Assembly: GCA_900104855.1 (NCBI GenBank)
Contig: FNSS01000001.1
Coordinates: forward strand, 4,960,001-5,024,000
DNA length: 64,000 nucleotides
Direction of reading: 5' to 3'
From: Rhizobiales bacterium GAS188
GTDB lineage: Bacteria > Pseudomonadota > Alphaproteobacteria > Rhizobiales > Beijerinckiaceae
In this document: one piece after another, positions 17,323-27,089 of the stretch
How the letters are laid out: the number at the start of each line of letters is the position of its first letter
How positions within the stretch are numbered: the first letter of the stretch is position 1
Notes under the pieces: generated by a model
The model's input: only the letters and a program-made list of their open reading frames with translations
Database searches by the model: none
Told to the model about the DNA's origin: nothing
Position numbers and translations under genes: made by a program

Positions 17323-18309
17323 ATGTCCGTCACCCGTCGCGGCCTTGCGGCCGGCGCGTTCGCCTGCCTGGGGCTCTCAGTCGCTGCTCCCGCCGTGATG
17401 GCGGAGCCGATCCATATCGGCATCGCGCAATGGGGACGTCACCCGCAGCTCGACGCGGTGAACACCAGCTTCCGGGCCGAGCTCGCCAAGCAAGGCCTCG
17501 TCGAGGGCAAGGACGTGGTCTTCGATTGGGAGGTCGCCAATTTCGATGCATCGATCCTGCCGCAGATCCTCAACAAGCTGAAATCTTCGAGCCCTAAGCT
17601 GATCATGACGATCTCGACGCCGGTCGCCCAATCGGCGAAGCAGAGCCTGAAGGGGGCGGGCATCCCCATCGTCTTCGCGGCCATCACCGATCCGATCAAG
17701 GCGAAGCTCGTGACCGATTGGGAGCATGGCGCCGATGACATGACCGGATCCTCGGATCAGCAGAATGCCGATTCGATCATCGATTTCACCCGCAAGCTCA
17801 TCCCCGGGATCAAGAAGCTCGGCGTGCTCTACAATCCGGGCGAAGACAATAATCTCTCGGTCGTCGAACGGCTGAAGACCGCGGGAAAATCCGCAGGCGT
17901 CGAGATCGTCGAAGCCGGCTGCGACAACGCCGCCGATATCCCGATCCGGGTCGCCACGCTGAAGGGGCGCGCTGAAGCCGTGTTCGTGCCCTCGGGCGGC
18001 ATGATGCAGCCGGCCATTCCGGCCATTTCCGCCTCGGCCGGGCAGATCTCACTGCCAATCATCAACTCTTCGGCGGTGGCGGCGCGCGACGGTCTGGTGC
18101 TCGCCGGCTATGAGGTGAATTACGAGGAGGTCGGCCGCGAAGCGGGTGCCATCGCCGCCAAGATTCTCAAAGGCGCGAAGACCGCCGACATTCCCCCGGT
18201 GCGCGTCGGCAAGGACGACTTCAAGGTGCTGGTCAGCGACAAGCAGCTCAAGAAGCTCAACCTGACTTTGCCGGCCGGGCTCGCCGACTGCAAATGCGTG
18301 GTGGAGTGA
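17323..18309 (+). CDS. ABC transporter substrate-binding protein (PF04392 / COG2984)
   Basis: This is a 328-residue lipoprotein-like or Sec-exported binding protein with a signal sequence (RRGLAAGAFACLGLSVAAPAVMA-like, kept short here). The mature part has IGIAQWGRHPQLD, PKLIMTISTPVAQSAK, PIVFAAITDPIKAKL, GVLYNPGEDNN and PIINSSAVAARDG, which define the COG2984/TrpX family. Streptococcal members bind tryptophan; elsewhere the ligand is unknown. The ATPase and permease follow on the same strand, separated by a palindromic repeat of about 135 bases. Confidence 0.87.
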   Translation: MSVTRRGLAAGAFACLGLSVAAPAVMAEPIHIGIAQWGRHPQLDAVNTSFRAELAKQGLVEGKDVVFDWEVANFDASILPQILNKLKSSSPKLIMTISTPVAQSAKQSLKGAGIPIVFAAITDPIKAKLVTDWEHGADDMTGSSDQQNADSIIDFTRKLIPGIKKLGVLYNPGEDNNLSVVERLKTAGKSAGVEIVEAGCDNAADIPIRVATLKGRAEAVFVPSGGMMQPAIPAISASAGQISLPIINSSAVAARDGLVLAGYEVNYEEVGREAGAIAAKILKGAKTADIPPVRVGKDDFKVLVSDKQLKKLNLTLPAGLADCKCVVE

Positions 18310-18322
18310 GGGGCTCAGTCTT

Positions 18323-18457
18323 CCTTCTCCCGCTCTTGGGCGGGAGAAGGTGCCCGAACGCAGTGAGGGCGGATGAGGGACGGTGGTGAAGCGCTCGACG
18401 GTCCCTCACCCGCCCCGACTGCGTCTCGGCACCCTCTCCCGCAAGCGGGAGAGGGTA
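18323..18457. repeat. Dispersed palindromic repeat inside an ABC operon
   Basis: Two hairpins: CCTTCTCCCGCTCTTGGGCG... at the left and CCCTCTCCCGCAAGCGGGAG at the right, with GGGCGGATGAGGGAC / GTCCCTCACCCGCCCC between them forming a larger inverted repeat. It separates the binding-protein gene from the ATPase gene and could stabilise the upstream mRNA so that more binding protein is made than membrane components. Confidence 0.75.
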
Positions 18458-18474
18458 AGGCGCGTAACGCACCC

Positions 18475-19272
18475 ATGATCGCCTCTGAACCGATGCTCGC
18501 CGTCAAAGGCCTGCGCAAGATCTTCTTCCCCGGCACGCCGAATGCGCGACTGGCGCTCGATGGCGTCGAGCTCGCTTTGGCGCCCGGCACCTTCTGCGCC
18601 GTGATCGGCTCGAACGGGGCCGGCAAATCGACCTTGCTCAACGCCGTCGCCGGCCAGTTCCCGGTCGCTCCCGGGCAGATCCTGCTCGACGGCGAGGATC
18701 TCGGGCGCGAGCCGCTGCACAAGCGCGCAAAGCGCATCGCCCGCGTCTTCCAGGATCCGATGACCGGCACCGCGCCCGGCATGAGCGTCGAGGAAAACCT
18801 GCTGCTCGCCGAGCTGCGCTCAGGTAGAAGGCGGTTCCGCTTCGGCCTCACTGCGGCGCGCCGCGCCCGTTATCGCGACCGCCTCGCCATCCTCGGCCTC
18901 GGGCTCGAGAACCGCCTCTTCGATCGCATCGACACCTTGTCGGGCGGCCAGCGTCAGGCTGTGTCGCTGATCATGGCGGTGCTGACGACGCCGAAGCTGC
19001 TGCTGCTCGACGAGCATACGGCCGCGCTCGATCCGGTGACCGCCGATCTCGTGCTGAAGGCGACCATCCGGGTGGTCGAGGAAGCGCATCTCACGACCTT
19101 GATGGTGACGCACAATATGCGCCACGCCATCGATGTCGGCGACCGGCTGGTGATGATGGATCAGGGCCGCATCCGCCTCTCGCTCTCGGGCCGGGAGAAG
19201 GCCGGGCTGACGGTCGAGGAATTGGTGTCGCGCTTCCGCGACAAGGATGACCGCATCCTGCTCGCGAGTTGA
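18475..19272 (+). CDS. ABC transporter ATP-binding protein (COG1101 type)
   Basis: This is a 265-residue ATPase. It has Walker A GSNGAGKSTLLNAVAG, Q-loop VFQDPMTGTAPGMSV, signature LSGGQRQAVSLIMA, Walker B KLLLLDEHTAALDP and the switch His in VTHNMRHAIDVG. It powers the transporter formed with the preceding binding protein and the following permease. The ATG at 18475 lies 18 bases after the palindromic repeat, and the GAGGGTAAGG at the repeat edge may act as a distant Shine-Dalgarno sequence. Three bases separate it from the permease gene. Confidence 0.88.
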   Translation: MIASEPMLAVKGLRKIFFPGTPNARLALDGVELALAPGTFCAVIGSNGAGKSTLLNAVAGQFPVAPGQILLDGEDLGREPLHKRAKRIARVFQDPMTGTAPGMSVEENLLLAELRSGRRRFRFGLTAARRARYRDRLAILGLGLENRLFDRIDTLSGGQRQAVSLIMAVLTTPKLLLLDEHTAALDPVTADLVLKATIRVVEEAHLTTLMVTHNMRHAIDVGDRLVMMDQGRIRLSLSGREKAGLTVEELVSRFRDKDDRILLAS

Positions 19273-19275
19273 ATC

Positions 19276-20181
19276 ATGGACATCATCCACAGCTTCATCG
19301 AGCTCATTCCGGTCACGCTGGCGCAAAGCCTGATCTATGCCTTCGTGGCGCTCGCCGTGATGATCCCGTTCCGCCTGCTCAACTTTCCGGACCTCTCTTG
19401 CGAAGGCACCTTCCCGCTCGGCGGCTGCATCTGCGGCACCTTGCTGGCGCTGGGCTATGGCCCGCTCGCCGCGATGGCGGCCGGCGCCGCGGGCGGCTTC
19501 CTGTCGGGCTGCGCGGTGGCCATGATCGCGCTCAGGTTCCGCATCTCGTCGTTGCTTGCGGGCATCATCGTCATCACCATGCTCTACAGCGTCAATCTGC
19601 GGGTGATGGGGCGCTCCAATATCGCGTTGTTCACCTACGAGACGATCTTCGATCTCATTCGTCCTGGCCTCAATGACAGCCTGCCCGGCAAGATCATGGT
19701 GCTGGGCGTCGCCGTCGCCATCGTGCTCGGCCTGCTCTTCGCCTTCATGAAGACCGAGAAGGGCATCGCGCTCAGGGCCGTCGGCGCCAATCTCGACATG
19801 GCGCAGGCGCAAGGCATCAGCGTCTGGTGGACGACGGTGCTCGGCGTCGGGCTGGCGGCGGCCTTCGCGTCCTTCGCCGGCACTGTGCTGGTGCAGTCGC
19901 AAGGCTTTTCCGACGTCAATATCGGCTTCGGCGTCGTCATCAACGGGCTCGCGGCGGTGATCATCGGTGAGCTCCTGCTCGGCCGGCAGAGCGTGGCGCG
20001 CCAGCTTCTCGCCCCGGTGGTCGGAGCCATCGCCTATTACCAGCTGATCTCGATGTGCCTGGCGCTCGGCCTTGCACCCTCGGACCTGAAATTCGCCTCG
20101 GGCCTGCTGGTGCTCGTCATGCTCGCCGCGCCGACCTTGCTCGGCCGCGAGCGCGGCATCGTGCGCGAGAAGGTGAGCTGA
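19276..20181 (+). CDS. ABC transporter permease (BPD_transp_2 / COG4120)
   Basis: This is a 301-residue inner-membrane permease with about eight hydrophobic segments. It includes LLNFPDLSCEGTFPLGG and ISSLLAGIIVITMLYSVNLR, the conserved TrpY-like stretches, and VLVQSQGFSDVNIGFGVVI towards the end. With COG2984 and COG1101 partners it makes an uncharacterised uptake system; aromatic amino acids or purine-like ligands are possible. The start codon follows the ATPase stop by three bases, so translation is likely coupled. Confidence 0.87.
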   Translation: MDIIHSFIELIPVTLAQSLIYAFVALAVMIPFRLLNFPDLSCEGTFPLGGCICGTLLALGYGPLAAMAAGAAGGFLSGCAVAMIALRFRISSLLAGIIVITMLYSVNLRVMGRSNIALFTYETIFDLIRPGLNDSLPGKIMVLGVAVAIVLGLLFAFMKTEKGIALRAVGANLDMAQAQGISVWWTTVLGVGLAAAFASFAGTVLVQSQGFSDVNIGFGVVINGLAAVIIGELLLGRQSVARQLLAPVVGAIAYYQLISMCLALGLAPSDLKFASGLLVLVMLAAPTLLGRERGIVREKVS

Positions 20182-20309
20182 GCTTTCCGCCAGCCACGGA
20201 ACGCATCTTGAACCCCTGAACCTGTCGCGCCCTCGCGCGGTCCTGCCCGTTCCACCGGGGAACGGTCGCGGCCCAGACGAGGACGAGCGCCGAGGATCAG
20301 GGTTAACAA

Positions 20310-21401
20310 ATGGTTTCCTTATGGCACGCCTTCGATTTCACCGCTTCGCTTCAGGCCGCAGATCTTGGGGTCGCAGATCTTGGAGCAGCGGAAGTCGGCC
20401 AAGCCGCTGCATCGCCGCGCGTCGCGAGCCGCGCCCGGCAGGCACCGAGCTTTCTGCGCACCGAGCTCCTCAGCGCCGACGAGATGCGACGCCATGAGGC
20501 CGCCTGGCACGATCTCGCCGGGCGGGTGCTCGTCCCCAACCTGTTCTTCGAGCCGGAATTCGCGCTCGCGGCCGCGACCCATCTGGCGCCGGCGCAAGCC
20601 CCGCAATTCCTGCTGATCTTCGACGAGCGCGGCCATCCCGCGTCGCGCCTCATCCTGGTCGCGCCGCTCCTGGCGTCCGGCTTCGGCGTTGGGGAAGCGA
20701 AATTGTGGGTCCCCGAGCCCATGTTGTCGTCGACGCCGCTCATCGATCGCGACACGGCGGACATCGCCATCGACGCGATGTTCGAGGCGGTTCGCTCAGG
20801 GCCGGCGCGCGCCTCGGGATTGCTGCTGCCGCGGCTCGAGGAGGGGGGCATCTTTGCCGGACTGGTGCGGCAGTCGATCCTGCGCAGCGGCCGCAACATC
20901 CTGCGCTTCGCGCGCCCGCTCGATCAGGCCGGCCTGTCTGCGAGACAGGCGCCGCCGGCGCATGATCGCGTCGTTACGGCACGCGGTGCGCGCCAGGTGC
21001 GCGAGGCGGTCGAGCAGTTCCTGGCGATCGAGGCGCTGGGGCCGAGCGGCCGCAGTGGGGAGGCGCTGTTGCTGTCGCCATCGGCCAGCGCCTTCGTGCG
21101 CGTCGTCACGCGTTCGCTCGCCCGCAAGCGGCGCTGTCGCGTCGAGCTCTATCTGTCGAACGGCAAGCCGGTCGGCGGCGACATCACCCTGCGCTCGGGC
21201 GACACGGAGATGCTGTGGAAGACGGCGCGCTCCGAGGCTCCGCTTACGGACGGTGTCGCTGAACCGTCCGCCGCGGTCACCGTCGATTGGCTGGTGGCGG
21301 CGCGCCCCGGCAGGTCGCCGGCCATGCTGGCGCTCGCGGCGCGCGACCATTTCGGCCGCAGGCTGCGCGCGCTGGTGAAGCGGGTTGTGACGAAGGGCTG
21401 A
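20310..21401 (+). CDS. Putative GNAT/CelD-like acyltransferase
   Basis: This is a 363-residue protein with a variable N-terminus. LSADEMRRHEAAWHDLAGRV and NLFFEPEFALAAATH resemble the first half of the CelD/BcsL (COG5653) acetyltransferases, and a second half with RVVTRSLARKRRCRVELYL and SNGKPVGGDITLRSG resembles the GNAT acetyl-CoA-binding core. The substrate is unknown; relatives act in polysaccharide modification. It stands alone, 128 bases after the permease, and is convergent with the ligase gene. The assignment rests on general pattern and not on an invariant motif. Confidence 0.55.
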   Translation: MVSLWHAFDFTASLQAADLGVADLGAAEVGQAAASPRVASRARQAPSFLRTELLSADEMRRHEAAWHDLAGRVLVPNLFFEPEFALAAATHLAPAQAPQFLLIFDERGHPASRLILVAPLLASGFGVGEAKLWVPEPMLSSTPLIDRDTADIAIDAMFEAVRSGPARASGLLLPRLEEGGIFAGLVRQSILRSGRNILRFARPLDQAGLSARQAPPAHDRVVTARGARQVREAVEQFLAIEALGPSGRSGEALLLSPSASAFVRVVTRSLARKRRCRVELYLSNGKPVGGDITLRSGDTEMLWKTARSEAPLTDGVAEPSAAVTVDWLVAARPGRSPAMLALAARDHFGRRLRALVKRVVTKG

Positions 21402-21404
21402 GCG

Positions 21405-23036
21405 TCACGCCTCGGCGCGGAGCTGGCGCCGGATCACCTTGCCGGTGGTGGTGAGCGGCAGCGAATCCCGGAAGGCGACCTCGCGCGGATATTCATGCGC
21501 CGAGAGACGGGCGCGCACGAAGGCCTGAATATCGGCGGCCAGCGCCTCGGACGGCGCCTCGCCGGCTTTGAGCACCACGAAGGCCTTGACGATCTCGGTG
21601 CGCAAGGCATCGGGCTTGCCGACCACGGCGGCGAGCGCGACTGCCGGATGCTTGATCAGGCAATCCTCGATCTCGGTCGGGCCGATGCGATAGCCGGCCG
21701 AGGTGATCAGGTCGTCGGTGCGGCCCGAGAAGCGCACATAGCCCTCATCGTCCGTCACACCCATATCGCCGGTCGTCATCCAATCGCCGATGAACTTGTC
21801 GTGCGTCGCTTCGGGGCGGTTCCAATAGGTGAGGAACATCACAGGATCCGGGCGGCGGATGGCGATCTCGCCGGCCTCGCCCGGCTCGCAGGCGCTGCCA
21901 TCGGCGCGGATCACCGCGACCTCATGCCCCGGAACCGGCTTGCCGATGCAGCCTGGCTTGACGATGCCGAGCGCGCCGCAGGAGGCGAGCACGAGGTTGC
22001 ACTCCGTCTGGCCGTAGAACTCGTTGATGGTGAGGCCGAGCGCTTCGCGTCCCCAGGCCAGCGTCTCGGCGCCGAGCGCCTCGCCGCCCGAGCCGATGGT
22101 GCGCAGCTCGAGCGCGAAGCGGGCGCGGGGCTGGGAGACAGTGCGCAGCATGCGCAAGGCGGTCGGCGGGATGAAGGTGTTGCGCACCTTAAGATCGGCC
22201 ATGAGGCGGAAGGCCTCCTCGGGATCGAAATGCGCGAATTTGCGCGCCACCACGGGCAGGCCATGATGCAGGGAAGGGAGCAGCACATTGAGGAGCCCGC
22301 CGGCCCAGGCCCAATCGGCCGGAGTCCAGAAGCGGTCGCCAGGCTGCGGCGTGAATTCATGCGTGATGCCGATGCAGGGCAGATGCCCCAGCAGCACGCG
22401 ATGTCCGTGCAGCGCCCCCTTCGGCGGCCCGGTGGTGCCCGAGGTGTAGATCATCAGGGCCGGATCGTCGGCATGCGTGTCGAGAGGCTGGAACTCGCTC
22501 AGCTCCGCTTCGCAGAGCCGCGCCAGGCCAAGTGCCGCAAAACCTGGCGCCGCGCCGTCATCGCCGTCGACCGACAGCACGAGACGCAGCGGCAGCGTCT
22601 CGGTGATCGCCCTGAGCTTGGCGAAGCCGGCCGCGTCGGTGATCAGGGCCGTGGCTCCGGCATCGCCCAGCCGATAGGCGATGGCGTCGACGCCGAACAG
22701 CCCGGCGAGCGGCACCGCGACGGCGCCGAGCTTGTAGATGGCGATATGCGCGATCGCGACCTCGGTCGATTGCGGCAGCAGGATCGCCACCCGGTCGCCC
22801 TTGGCGACGCCCTGGCGGCGCAACGCCCGGGCGAGGCGGTTCGAGGCGACGAACAGATCGCCGAAGCTCACTTCCTTGGTCGAGCCGTCGGGATGGACCT
22901 CGATGATGGCGAGGCGGTTGGGCTCGCTCAGCGCCCAGCGGTCGCAGACATCGACGCCGATATTGTAGCGCTCGGGGATATGCCAGCGAAACGCCGCAAC
23001 GATCTGATCGTAGCTCGGCGGATTGCTGGCGGTCAT
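21405..23036 (-). CDS. AMP-forming acyl-CoA synthetase (benzoate-CoA ligase / medium-chain type)
   Basis: This is a 543-residue ANL-superfamily ligase. The core motifs are YTSGTTGPPKGALHGHR (P-loop), NEFYGQTECNLV (A5), MTTGDMGVTDDEGYVRFSGR (A7/A8) and TTGKVIRRQLR with the catalytic Lys (A10). The N-terminus FRWHIPERYNIGVDVCDRWA is typical of AcsA/benzoate-CoA-ligase-like enzymes. It activates a carboxylic acid with ATP and CoA. ATG 23036 is chosen because it directly precedes the conserved region; ATG 23060 and a TTG at 23081 are alternatives. It converges on the upstream acyltransferase-like gene. Confidence 0.87.
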   Translation of the reverse strand: MTASNPPSYDQIVAAFRWHIPERYNIGVDVCDRWALSEPNRLAIIEVHPDGSTKEVSFGDLFVASNRLARALRRQGVAKGDRVAILLPQSTEVAIAHIAIYKLGAVAVPLAGLFGVDAIAYRLGDAGATALITDAAGFAKLRAITETLPLRLVLSVDGDDGAAPGFAALGLARLCEAELSEFQPLDTHADDPALMIYTSGTTGPPKGALHGHRVLLGHLPCIGITHEFTPQPGDRFWTPADWAWAGGLLNVLLPSLHHGLPVVARKFAHFDPEEAFRLMADLKVRNTFIPPTALRMLRTVSQPRARFALELRTIGSGGEALGAETLAWGREALGLTINEFYGQTECNLVLASCGALGIVKPGCIGKPVPGHEVAVIRADGSACEPGEAGEIAIRRPDPVMFLTYWNRPEATHDKFIGDWMTTGDMGVTDDEGYVRFSGRTDDLITSAGYRIGPTEIEDCLIKHPAVALAAVVGKPDALRTEIVKAFVVLKAGEAPSEALAADIQAFVRARLSAHEYPREVAFRDSLPLTTTGKVIRRQLRAEA

Positions 23037-23167
23037 GCGCGAGTTCCGGGCCCTGTCCATGGCGAGCTTCGATAGCCGCAAACGGACCCGCTAGGCAAAC
23101 ACGGCCGGATTCAGCGTTTGTGAAGGCGGCCCCTGCTATACAGGGCCTCGTCATCAGCGAGGAAGGC

Positions 23168-23860
23168 ATGTCGGAGAACGCCCCACCGGGCCTCACCTTG
23201 CCGCGCCGCATCCTGCGCGGCCTCGTCCTCGTGCTCATCGCAGCCGCGTTTTCGCTGCTTGCCGCCTTCGCCTGGCCACATCTCCTCGGTGCCTTGCGCT
23301 ATGCGCCGAAGCTCGACCGGCTGTTCGTCGACCTGCACCAGGATCGCGTCCTCATCGACGGCTTGCGCGAGCAGAACGCAGCGCTCGCCGACAAGGACGA
23401 GGCCTGGGCGCTGGCGCAGGACCAGATCTGGAACACCGAGCGGATCACGGGGGAGGGGACGCTGCAGCGTGCCGCCATGGCGAGGCCCGCCTCGCAGCAC
23501 CTGCGCGATGTCGTCCAGGCGAGCCGGGGGCTCGTCACGCATGCGTTCCTGATCGACGCCAAGGGAAGGATGGCGGCGGCGCCCTTCCCGTCCTTCAATT
23601 ACTGGCAATTCGACAAGCCGAAATTCCACTACAGCTTTCCGTTGGGCGCGGGGGCGCGCGATGTGAGCTGGCTGCAGCTCTCCTGGGACGGCACTCATCC
23701 GGTCTGCTGGCGGGCCGAGACCATGGTCGATCCGCAGAGCGGCGCGCCCATCGGGGTGCTGGCGCTCGAGGTGAATTATCTCAAGGTCGGCTATTTCGGC
23801 TGCCGTGAAACCCCGATCCACACCGATCAGGAACGCGCCACCAATCACGTCAAATTGTGA
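23168..23860 (+). CDS. Membrane-anchored periplasmic protein, Cache-like
   Basis: This 230-residue protein starts at an ATG preceded by GAGGAAGG. One membrane segment (LVLVLIAAAFSLLAAFAWP) is followed by a helix and a periplasmic domain ending 20 residues after GVLALEVNYLKVGYF. The layout (long helix, then SRGLVTHAFLIDAKGRMAAA, then a strand-rich part) resembles the extracytoplasmic sensor domain of chemoreceptors or histidine kinases, but no cytoplasmic output domain follows. It could be a solute-sensing accessory. Function unknown. Confidence 0.6.
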   Translation: MSENAPPGLTLPRRILRGLVLVLIAAAFSLLAAFAWPHLLGALRYAPKLDRLFVDLHQDRVLIDGLREQNAALADKDEAWALAQDQIWNTERITGEGTLQRAAMARPASQHLRDVVQASRGLVTHAFLIDAKGRMAAAPFPSFNYWQFDKPKFHYSFPLGAGARDVSWLQLSWDGTHPVCWRAETMVDPQSGAPIGVLALEVNYLKVGYFGCRETPIHTDQERATNHVKL

Positions 23861-23870
23861 GGGGGCCCCT

Positions 23871-23959
23871 TGGGACCGCCGGCGTCCCGCCGGCCCTTGA
23901 GACGGTGAAGCTGGCGCCCCGCCGGGAAGAAAGGGCGACCGAGACGGTCGCGGTCCCAG
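23871..23959. repeat. Dispersed inverted repeat (family B relative)
   Basis: TGGGACCGCCGGCGTCCCGC at the left and GAGACGGTCGCGGTCCCAG at the right bracket about 50 bases that include GCGCCCCGCCGGG. As with the copy at 14950, it occupies the gap between two convergent genes (stops at 23860 and 23963), which fits a terminator role. Confidence 0.65.
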
Positions 23960-23962
23960 GCC

Positions 23963-24760
23963 TCACTCCATCAGCTGGTCGAGGCCGCGCCTGAGGCCGG
24001 TCTTGTCGCGCACCCGCCTGATGGCGAGCAGCGTGCCGGCCACATAGGGCTCGGCCGAGGAGCCCGCATCGTGGCGAATGACGAGGCGCTCATCGGGCGC
24101 GCCGAACACGGCCTCGCAGGACAGGACGAAGCCCGGCATCCGGACTGAATGCACCTGCACCTCGCCGATGCTGGCGCCGCGCGTCTCGCGCGCCCCGGTC
24201 AGCTCGCCGACCGGTTTCGCCGTCGATTTGCGCCGCACCGCCGACAGGCGCTCGGCGAGCTCGCGCCCGGTGCCCGAGGGCACGTCGGGCTTAGCTGCGC
24301 TCGCATAGTCGATGACCTCGACATCGGCGACATATTTCGCCGCCATCACGGCGAATTTGGCGAGCAAGGTCGCGGTGATCGAATAATTGCCGGCCGCGAA
24401 GACGCCGACGCTCTTGGCCCGTGCCGCCGAATCGATCTCGGCATAATCCTGCGCCGACAGGCCCGAAGTGCCGACCACGAAGGCGACGCCCCGGCCGATG
24501 CTGGCAAGCGCATGCTGCTTGACGACATTGGGCTTGGTGTAATCGACGACCACATCGCAGGGCTTGACCAGCGCATCCTCGAGCGAGGCCGAGATGGCAA
24601 GCCCGATCGGCTTGCCGCCGCTTGCAGTGCCTGCATCCTGGCCGGCCGATTTGCGCGCCACGGCGCCGACGAGCTCCATATCCTCGGCCGCGATGACCGC
24701 CCTGACGAGCGCGCTCCCGGTCCAGCCGGTCGCTCCGGCGACGATGACGCGAATGGCCAT
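23963..24760 (-). CDS. Dihydrodipicolinate reductase (DapB) family protein with altered active site
   Basis: This is a 265-residue protein aligned with DapB over its whole length: Rossmann motif VAGATGWTGSALVRA, VVVDYTKPNVV, VVGTSGLS, AAGNYSITATLLAKFA, KPDVPSGTGRELAE and a C-terminal VIRHDAGS. In bacterial DapB the catalytic motif is E-A-H-H-R-H-K-V-D-A-P-S-G-T; here the two His are Ala153 and Ser154, while Lys157 and PSGT remain. The general-acid His is therefore lost. It follows an aldehyde dehydrogenase of lysine catabolism on the same strand, so reduction of a related cyclic imine, or a different reaction, is more likely than lysine biosynthesis. Confidence 0.75.
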   Translation of the reverse strand: MAIRVIVAGATGWTGSALVRAVIAAEDMELVGAVARKSAGQDAGTASGGKPIGLAISASLEDALVKPCDVVVDYTKPNVVKQHALASIGRGVAFVVGTSGLSAQDYAEIDSAARAKSVGVFAAGNYSITATLLAKFAVMAAKYVADVEVIDYASAAKPDVPSGTGRELAERLSAVRRKSTAKPVGELTGARETRGASIGEVQVHSVRMPGFVLSCEAVFGAPDERLVIRHDAGSSAEPYVAGTLLAIRRVRDKTGLRRGLDQLME

Positions 24761-24881
24761 GTGGTAGCCTCTTTCGATAGTGGGCCGAGATGTCGGCTTG
24801 CGGGCATTGTGCCCCGTGGCTGGGCGTGTGTGCTTAGTTACAAGGAATCACGGAAACGTGCCACGCGGATTGCCTGCGCGC

Positions 24882-24914
24882 CTTCCCTCTCCCGCGACTT
24901 GAGGCGGGAGAAGG
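24882..24914. repeat. Short palindromic repeat between ALDH and DapB-like genes
   Basis: CCTTCCCTCTCCCGC and GCGGGAGAAGGAA flank an eight-base loop immediately after the aldehyde-dehydrogenase stop. It belongs to the same CTCCCGC/GCGGGAG type of palindrome seen elsewhere in the window, and may partly end the transcript before the DapB-like gene. Confidence 0.55.
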
Positions 24915-24920
24915 AAAACC

Positions 24921-26477
<1,557 letters not shown>

Positions 26478-26780
26478 GGCAGCCTCGATGCGAAGGAAGG
26501 TGACGAGCGGAGAGGCGATCGATCGCAAGAAAATCGATCGATCGCGCCTTTGCCGGTCGTGTTTGCCGACTCTAAAGGCAGAACGCATGCGGATTCAATA
26601 CGGATAGCGCGGCGCGGCTCCTTCTCGGCGCAAGCGGGAGGTGGGCGCCAGCGGCGTTCAAAGGCGTTCCACCTGATAATACAGGCTGGAAACAGGTGGG
26701 CGGACAATCTCCACCCTCCGATCTCGGCGGCGCCACCAAGGGCCGATTGGAGAATAACCTCGATCAGTCGGTGTCTGTTG

Positions 26781-26903
26781 AACCGCCCCCCACTCGTACC
26801 CTCCCCACCACTCCGTTGCCACTTCGTGGGGGGAGGGAGGCGAGCAGCGCTGATCCCCCGTGAGCGAAGCGAACGGTGGGGAGGGTACGGGTGGGGGGCG
26901 GTT
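26781..26903. repeat. Long inverted repeat with 29-bp arms
   Basis: AACCGCCCCCCACTCGTACC begins the left arm (26781-26809) and its near-perfect complement ends the right arm (26875-26903), with about 65 bases between them containing a smaller CG-rich hairpin. It lies in the 612-base gap between the divergent aldehyde dehydrogenase and M24 genes. Apart from this and the tandem repeat just after it, nothing coding is seen in that gap. Confidence 0.8.
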
Positions 26904-26989
26904 CGGCCAAATAGATTCGACTGATCTCGCGCGGCCCTGAGGCTTGCGTGCGATGTCGGCGGCACGCAGGATGGTGCGAGACTGCCGCT

Positions 26990-27070
26990 CAGCCCCAAGA
27001 CCTGCTCAGCCCCAAGACCTGCTCAGCCCCAAGACCTGCTCAGCCCCAAGACCTGCTCAGCCCCAAGACC
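26990..27070. repeat. 17-bp tandem repeat, 4.8 copies, in the M24 gene leader
   Basis: The unit CAGCCCCAAGACCTGCT is repeated perfectly, starting at 26990, 27007, 27024 and 27041 with a partial fifth copy. It ends about 20 bases before the ATG of the M24 hydrolase, next to its ribosome-binding site (AGGAGAGACAG). There are no unique spacers, so it is not a CRISPR array. Copy-number slippage could change the leader length. Confidence 0.9.
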
Positions 27071-27089
27071 AGCCCCCCAGGAGAGACAG

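Noticed and set aside
21495-23075. Long plus-strand frame opposite the acyl-CoA ligase
   Set aside because: It is an antisense shadow without motifs; the ligase on the other strand has all ANL core motifs.
26990-27070. Possible CRISPR array
   Set aside because: The 17-base units are directly contiguous with no unique spacers, and no cas gene is present.
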